From assembly GCA_024274855.1 (NCBI GenBank), contig JAJSAJ010000079.1, forward strand, positions 1 to 10,696: DNA of 10,696 nucleotides, read 5' to 3'. The notes below the pieces were generated by a model. It ran no database searches and was not told where the DNA came from. It saw nothing but the letters and a program-made list of their open reading frames with translations. The stretch is from Planctomycetota bacterium (GTDB lineage: Bacteria > Planctomycetota > Planctomycetia > Pirellulales > Pirellulaceae). The translations under genes and the position numbers were made by a program. The number at the start of each line of letters is the position of its first letter. Position 1 is the first letter of the stretch. Below are positions 8,267 through 10,696 of this stretch, in pieces.

Positions 8267-9877
8267 CTAGAGTTGAATGCCTCCTGTGACGTTCACCGAC
8301 GCCCTGGGCACGAACAGAGATCGCGGCTCGCCGGTCTTCCGATCGATCATCATCGACCTGCCACTGAACATCTCGAGCCATCGCGCGACGTCGCCGCCGC
8401 TGCCGCCGCTGCCACGTGCGTAGCGGTCAAACCCATCCATCCACCCTGCCAATTCGTCGCGGGCCAAAAGTAGCCCGCGATCTTGATTTCGAAGGATCAC
8501 CGCCAATGCTTCAACAGTTGGGTCATCGCCCCAGTACCGATCTGCTACAGGTTCTTCCGGTTTTCTGGGCGGTCCTTTGCCGCCTGTTTTTGATTTCTTC
8601 CAGTGCAAAAGGTCGCGTTCGTATCGCAGCATGTCGTTACGAAAAACGGTCATTCGCTCGGAATACTCCGCGAGGGCCTTGCGCTGTCGCTCACGGACAG
8701 GTTTCAGGGCCAGCTCCAAGGCCGGGCTTTTCATGGTCCCCGAGTCACCCACGATCACGGTCCATAGAATCGCCGGTTCGGTCCAGCTGCATTTCAGTTG
8801 AACTCGCCGAGTGTTTCCAATCGCCGACGCTGCGGCGGTGAGCGTCGGCAAAGCCAAATAGGACTCGTCGCAACCGAGTGCCTTCGCGCCGTTTCGAACG
8901 AATCCGCGTATTGGCTCTGGCAGCACATCGGTTGGAAACGGCATGTATCGCTCGATTTGGCCCACCTTCCAATCGTTTCCGATGGCCTCGGCGCGGTCGG
9001 CCAGTATTTCAACTTCCCGCCGAAGCGTATCGGCGGCGTCGTTAGGTCGCGCATCTACCCAGTCAGCGATGTCGCCTTTGTCCGGTAGACCAGGGAGATC
9101 TACCACCCTCACGGTGGCGGCGGGCGTCAGGTTCGTTAGGATCGTCGCTACGTCGTCAGCGTACTTGCCGCCTGCTTCATCGTGATCGGGAAGGATGATG
9201 CATTCCTTGCCCGCCAGGGGCGACCAGTCCGTCTTGCTTGCGCTGTCCGAGCCGTGCGCCGATGTAGTGGCAGTCAGCCCGATTCTGCGAGCCACTTCCG
9301 CCGCCTTTTCGCCTTCGGTGATGAAGACCCGGTCCACACCGGCCAACTCAGGCAAACAGTACAGGGGCCTCGGCTCGGTCATCCCGCTGATCGTCCATCG
9401 ATCGCCGCGCCGGGCAACGGGGCGTATGTACTTCGCGCCGGCCTTGTTCCATCGCACGATCACGCCCACCGGATTGCCTTCGGCATTGTGGTAGGTCCAC
9501 TGGGCCGACCGCTTGCCGTGTTTACGTTCCAGGTACGCTATCGCCGCTTTGTCAGTTCGATAGGTCTTAGCCGGCTTGCCGTTCTGTTGTTGAGGATATT
9601 GCTTCTTCTTTCGCGTCTGCCGTGATTGTGTAGACCTTGACACGGTAGACGGGGCATCTGTCATCAGGTCGGCTACGCGCAGCCCCACCGCATCGCAAAT
9701 TGATTCGATCGAGCATCCGGCGTGACAATGGACAAGCACTCGCCCATCATCACCCTCCGATACCGATAGGCTTGGGTTTCTATCATCATGTGCCGGGCAT
9801 CGCGCCGACCATCCATTGCCGTTCTTCTTCGCGTCATGTAGTCTGGAAAGCAGCAGTTCGATTGGGGTGGTGATCAT
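8267..9877 (-). CDS. Primase with CHC2 zinc finger, TOPRIM and DUF3987 ATPase start; interrupted by amber stop
   Basis: Encodes 536 residues from the ATG at 9877 and ends at an in-frame TAG. It belongs to the phage/plasmid primase-helicase type that starts DNA replication of mobile elements. A CHC2-like zinc finger uses Cys27, His30, Cys51 and Cys55 (CPAHDDRNPSLS, HCHAGC). The TOPRIM catalytic domain follows with FITEGEKAAE (acid Glu188) and ILPDHDEAG (Asp231, Asp233). From about residue 300 the DUF3987 ATPase domain begins, with Walker A GDSGTMKS (377-384) and Walker B-like LLLARDELAG (469-478). The protein is cut after VNVTGGIQL, within the ATPase domain, and the rest (804 residues in all) continues in the same frame after the stop. 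Translation is probably coupled to the upstream regulator: its TGA and this ATG overlap as ATGA. With the stop, priming domains remain but the helicase core is incomplete. Confidence 0.88.
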   Translation of the reverse strand: MITTPIELLLSRLHDAKKNGNGWSARCPAHDDRNPSLSVSEGDDGRVLVHCHAGCSIESICDAVGLRVADLMTDAPSTVSRSTQSRQTRKKKQYPQQQNGKPAKTYRTDKAAIAYLERKHGKRSAQWTYHNAEGNPVGVIVRWNKAGAKYIRPVARRGDRWTISGMTEPRPLYCLPELAGVDRVFITEGEKAAEVARRIGLTATTSAHGSDSASKTDWSPLAGKECIILPDHDEAGGKYADDVATILTNLTPAATVRVVDLPGLPDKGDIADWVDARPNDAADTLRREVEILADRAEAIGNDWKVGQIERYMPFPTDVLPEPIRGFVRNGAKALGCDESYLALPTLTAAASAIGNTRRVQLKCSWTEPAILWTVIVGDSGTMKSPALELALKPVRERQRKALAEYSERMTVFRNDMLRYERDLLHWKKSKTGGKGPPRKPEEPVADRYWGDDPTVEALAVILRNQDRGLLLARDELAGWMDGFDRYARGSGGSGGDVARWLEMFSGRSMMIDRKTGEPRSLFVPRASVNVTGGIQL

Positions 9878-10080
9878 TGGTCGTCACCCCCTTTCTTTTT
9901 TTCGTCGATCCAACGTTGTAGATCATCAACTGGGTACCGCACACATCGCCCCAGTCGCACATGCGAAATCTCTCCTGATGCAGTCATGGCCCATAATTTG
10001 CGAGAGCTAATCGCCAGGGCCTCGGCAGCTTGTGCGGAAGTCAAGAGAAGCTGCGGTCTCCGAGATGGGCTATTGTGCAT
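9874..10080 (-). CDS. Excisionase-family helix-turn-helix DNA-binding protein
   Basis: Encodes 68 residues from the ATG at 10080, chosen because GGGGAGAG lies 5 to 12 bases upstream; the frame is open further upstream but that part overlaps the preceding regulator. The protein is one small winged-helix/HTH_17 domain: LTSAQAAEALAISSRKLWAM (residues 13-32) forms the helix-turn-helix, GEISHVRLGRCVRYPVDDLQ (36-55) the wing and following helix, then a Lys-rich tail. Such proteins act as recombination directionality factors (Xis) or as AlpA-like activators of integrase or replication genes. Its first codons overlap the end of the upstream regulator by 11 bases and its stop overlaps the primase start by 4 (ATGA), so three genes form a tight operon. 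Role by family and context. Confidence 0.85.
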   Translation of the reverse strand: MHNSPSRRPQLLLTSAQAAEALAISSRKLWAMTASGEISHVRLGRCVRYPVDDLQRWIDEKKKGGDDQ

Positions 10081-10264
10081 CGCTCTCTCCCCTTTGCTCT
10101 GCCCGTTCACGTAGCGATTTCTCCACTGCTTCCACATCGAATAGAACGGGACGGTGCCCGGCTCGCAGGCACGGAATCCACCCCCGCCGGTGCCAAGCAT
10201 GGATGGTTGCCGGTGTCACCTTCAGCCTCACAGCCAGTTCCTTAGCGTCCATAAGATCACTCAT
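10070..10264 (-). CDS. Second small HTH regulator (AlpA/excisionase-like)
   Basis: Encodes 64 residues from the ATG at 10264, with a strong GAGGAG site 6 bases upstream, the best ribosome binding site in the window. MDAKELAVRLKVTPATIHAW (residues 5-24) is a MerR/HTH_17-type helix-turn-helix, followed by RRGWIPCLRAGHRPVLFDVE (26-45) as recognition and wing segment. It is the first gene of the regulator-regulator-primase operon and lies directly downstream of the GTGGG repeat region, so that region is a natural candidate for its binding site (inference). It overlaps the next gene by 11 bases and ends in TAG. Confidence 0.85.
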   Translation of the reverse strand: MSDLMDAKELAVRLKVTPATIHAWHRRGWIPCLRAGHRPVLFDVEAVEKSLRERAEQRGESDAQ

Positions 10265-10303
10265 GTCGTACTCCTCAGAAAGTCGGAAACTGTTATTGCC
10301 GAG

Positions 10304-10309
10304 ATTCTA
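10304..10309 (-). promoter_or_regulatory. Possible -10 box of the regulator-primase operon
   Basis: On the - strand the hexamer reads TAGAAT (5 of 6 matches to TATAAT), 39 bases before the start codon at 10264. No good -35 hexamer is found 16-18 bases upstream; that position falls at the first GTGGG boxes, as would suit a promoter that needs an activator bound there. Weak on sequence alone. Confidence 0.25.
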
Positions 10310-10321
10310 CGAGCGGTCCTG

Positions 10322-10402
10322 GTGGGGATTCGTGGGCGCAGAAGTGGGGACTAGTGGGGACATAAGTGGGGATTAGTGGGCGCGGCGCAAGTGCAGAGTG
10401 GG
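10322..10402. repeat. Iteron-like GTGGG boxes with 22-bp period
   Basis: Boxes GTGGG start at 10322, 10332, 10344, 10354, 10366, 10376 and 10398. Spacing alternates 10, 12, 10, 12, 10, so box pairs repeat every 22 bases (10322/10344/10366), and the second boxes continue as 10332/10354/10376/10398. The first box of each pair reads GTGGGGATTC, GTGGGGACTA or GTGGGGATTA; the second reads GTGGGCGCAG, GTGGGGACAT, GTGGGCGCGG or GTGGGCAACG. A 22-bp period is about two helical turns and puts all sites on one face of the DNA, as in iteron origins or multi-site operators. It sits just upstream of the HTH-HTH-primase operon in the largest gap of the element. A GGCGCGCC palindrome follows at 10411-10418. 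Confidence 0.75.
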
Positions 10403-10449
10403 CAACGAATGGCGCGCCGAGGAGAAAATAGTCGGAGATTCGCGGGCGG

Positions 10450-10674
10450 TTAGAGAATCCGGTAGCCCTTGCCCGGAGTGCCAGGAAACGAAATTACCGA
10501 AGCCCAGTCAGAATCACTGTCGGCTAGTCTCTTGAGAACCTTCCGCGCGTCGCCATGCCCACTTTTGACGTCAAGTTCGTCCTTATTGAGCCCCTTATCA
10601 CCAGATTCAAGCAGGGCTTTCACCACATCGTACTGTGCATTCGTTAGGGTCTTTTTCTCCTTACCGGCCACCAC
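10450..10674 (-). CDS. Small winged-helix-like protein, hypothetical
   Basis: Encodes 74 residues if it starts at the GTG at 10674 (an adjacent GTG at 10671 is also possible). The frame stays open to the window edge, so the true start may lie outside. The translation NAQYDVVKALLESGDKGL, then KDELDVKSGHGDARKVLKRL and ending FPGTPGKGYRIL, looks like a single winged-helix fold: helix, helix-turn-helix, then a beta wing. I recall similar short proteins from planctomycete mobile elements but know no function. It is on the same strand as the replication operon, 185 bases upstream of its first gene, and the iteron-like boxes lie in between. A DNA-binding or replication-regulatory role is plausible by context only. 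Confidence 0.65.
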   Translation of the reverse strand: MVAGKEKKTLTNAQYDVVKALLESGDKGLNKDELDVKSGHGDARKVLKRLADSDSDWASVISFPGTPGKGYRIL

Positions 10675-10696
10675 GGGACAACACTTCCGTTCGAAC

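Noticed and set aside
7463..9877. Amber-recoding genetic code in the element
   Set aside because: The primase frame and the first HTH gene both finish at TAG in positions that fit natural protein ends, so TAG works as a stop here.
10322..10402. CRISPR-like array at the GTGGG repeats
   Set aside because: The repeats are 10- and 12-base units without spacers of 25-40 bases, and no cas gene is seen.

Overview
The window joins an ordinary chromosomal segment to the left end of an integrated mobile element, with a tRNA gene at the joint. Several traits suggest a planctomycete, perhaps Pirellulaceae/Rhodopirellula-like: moderately high GC, weak or absent Shine-Dalgarno sites on the chromosomal genes, a fused 5-oxoprolinase, and an integrase remnant resembling the KPYPDFPL...KKI.GK.YY.G...DDLH N-terminus I remember from planctomycete integrases. 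This assignment is inference from memory of those families; no search was run.

Left part (1-5080, + strand, host): a sigma70-like promoter (170-198) precedes a complete fused HyuA-HyuB-type 5-oxoprolinase (247-4050). A SAM-methyltransferase-like protein with a conserved Cys-Cys-His-Asp motif follows closely (4085-5080), probably in the same transcript.

Middle (5081-5827): about 750 bases without an intact gene. It contains, on the - strand, a 67-codon open stretch (5404-5607) with no normal start codon. It looks like the N-terminal part of a second, decayed planctomycete-type integrase. A tRNA-Met(CAU) gene lies at 5828-5901.

Right part (5902-10696, - strand, mobile element): a tyrosine recombinase whose 3' end runs antisense through most of the tRNA; a CHC2/TOPRIM/DUF3987 primase-helicase split by an in-frame amber codon (8267-8269); two small excisionase-type helix-turn-helix proteins, overlapping each other and coupled to the primase; a region of GTGGG boxes with strict 22-bp periodicity (10322-10402), which may be an iteron-type origin or operator; and a 74-residue winged-helix-like protein at the right edge. 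The second attachment site is not in the window, so the element continues to the right.

Together the right-hand genes form an integration and replication module: integrase at the tRNA attachment site, AlpA/Xis-like regulators, primase and repeat-type control region. This recalls P4-like or phage-inducible-island satellites, but no capsid, packaging, conjugation or defence gene is visible here. The amber codon means either that the primase is recently broken or that it is made as two parts or by readthrough.
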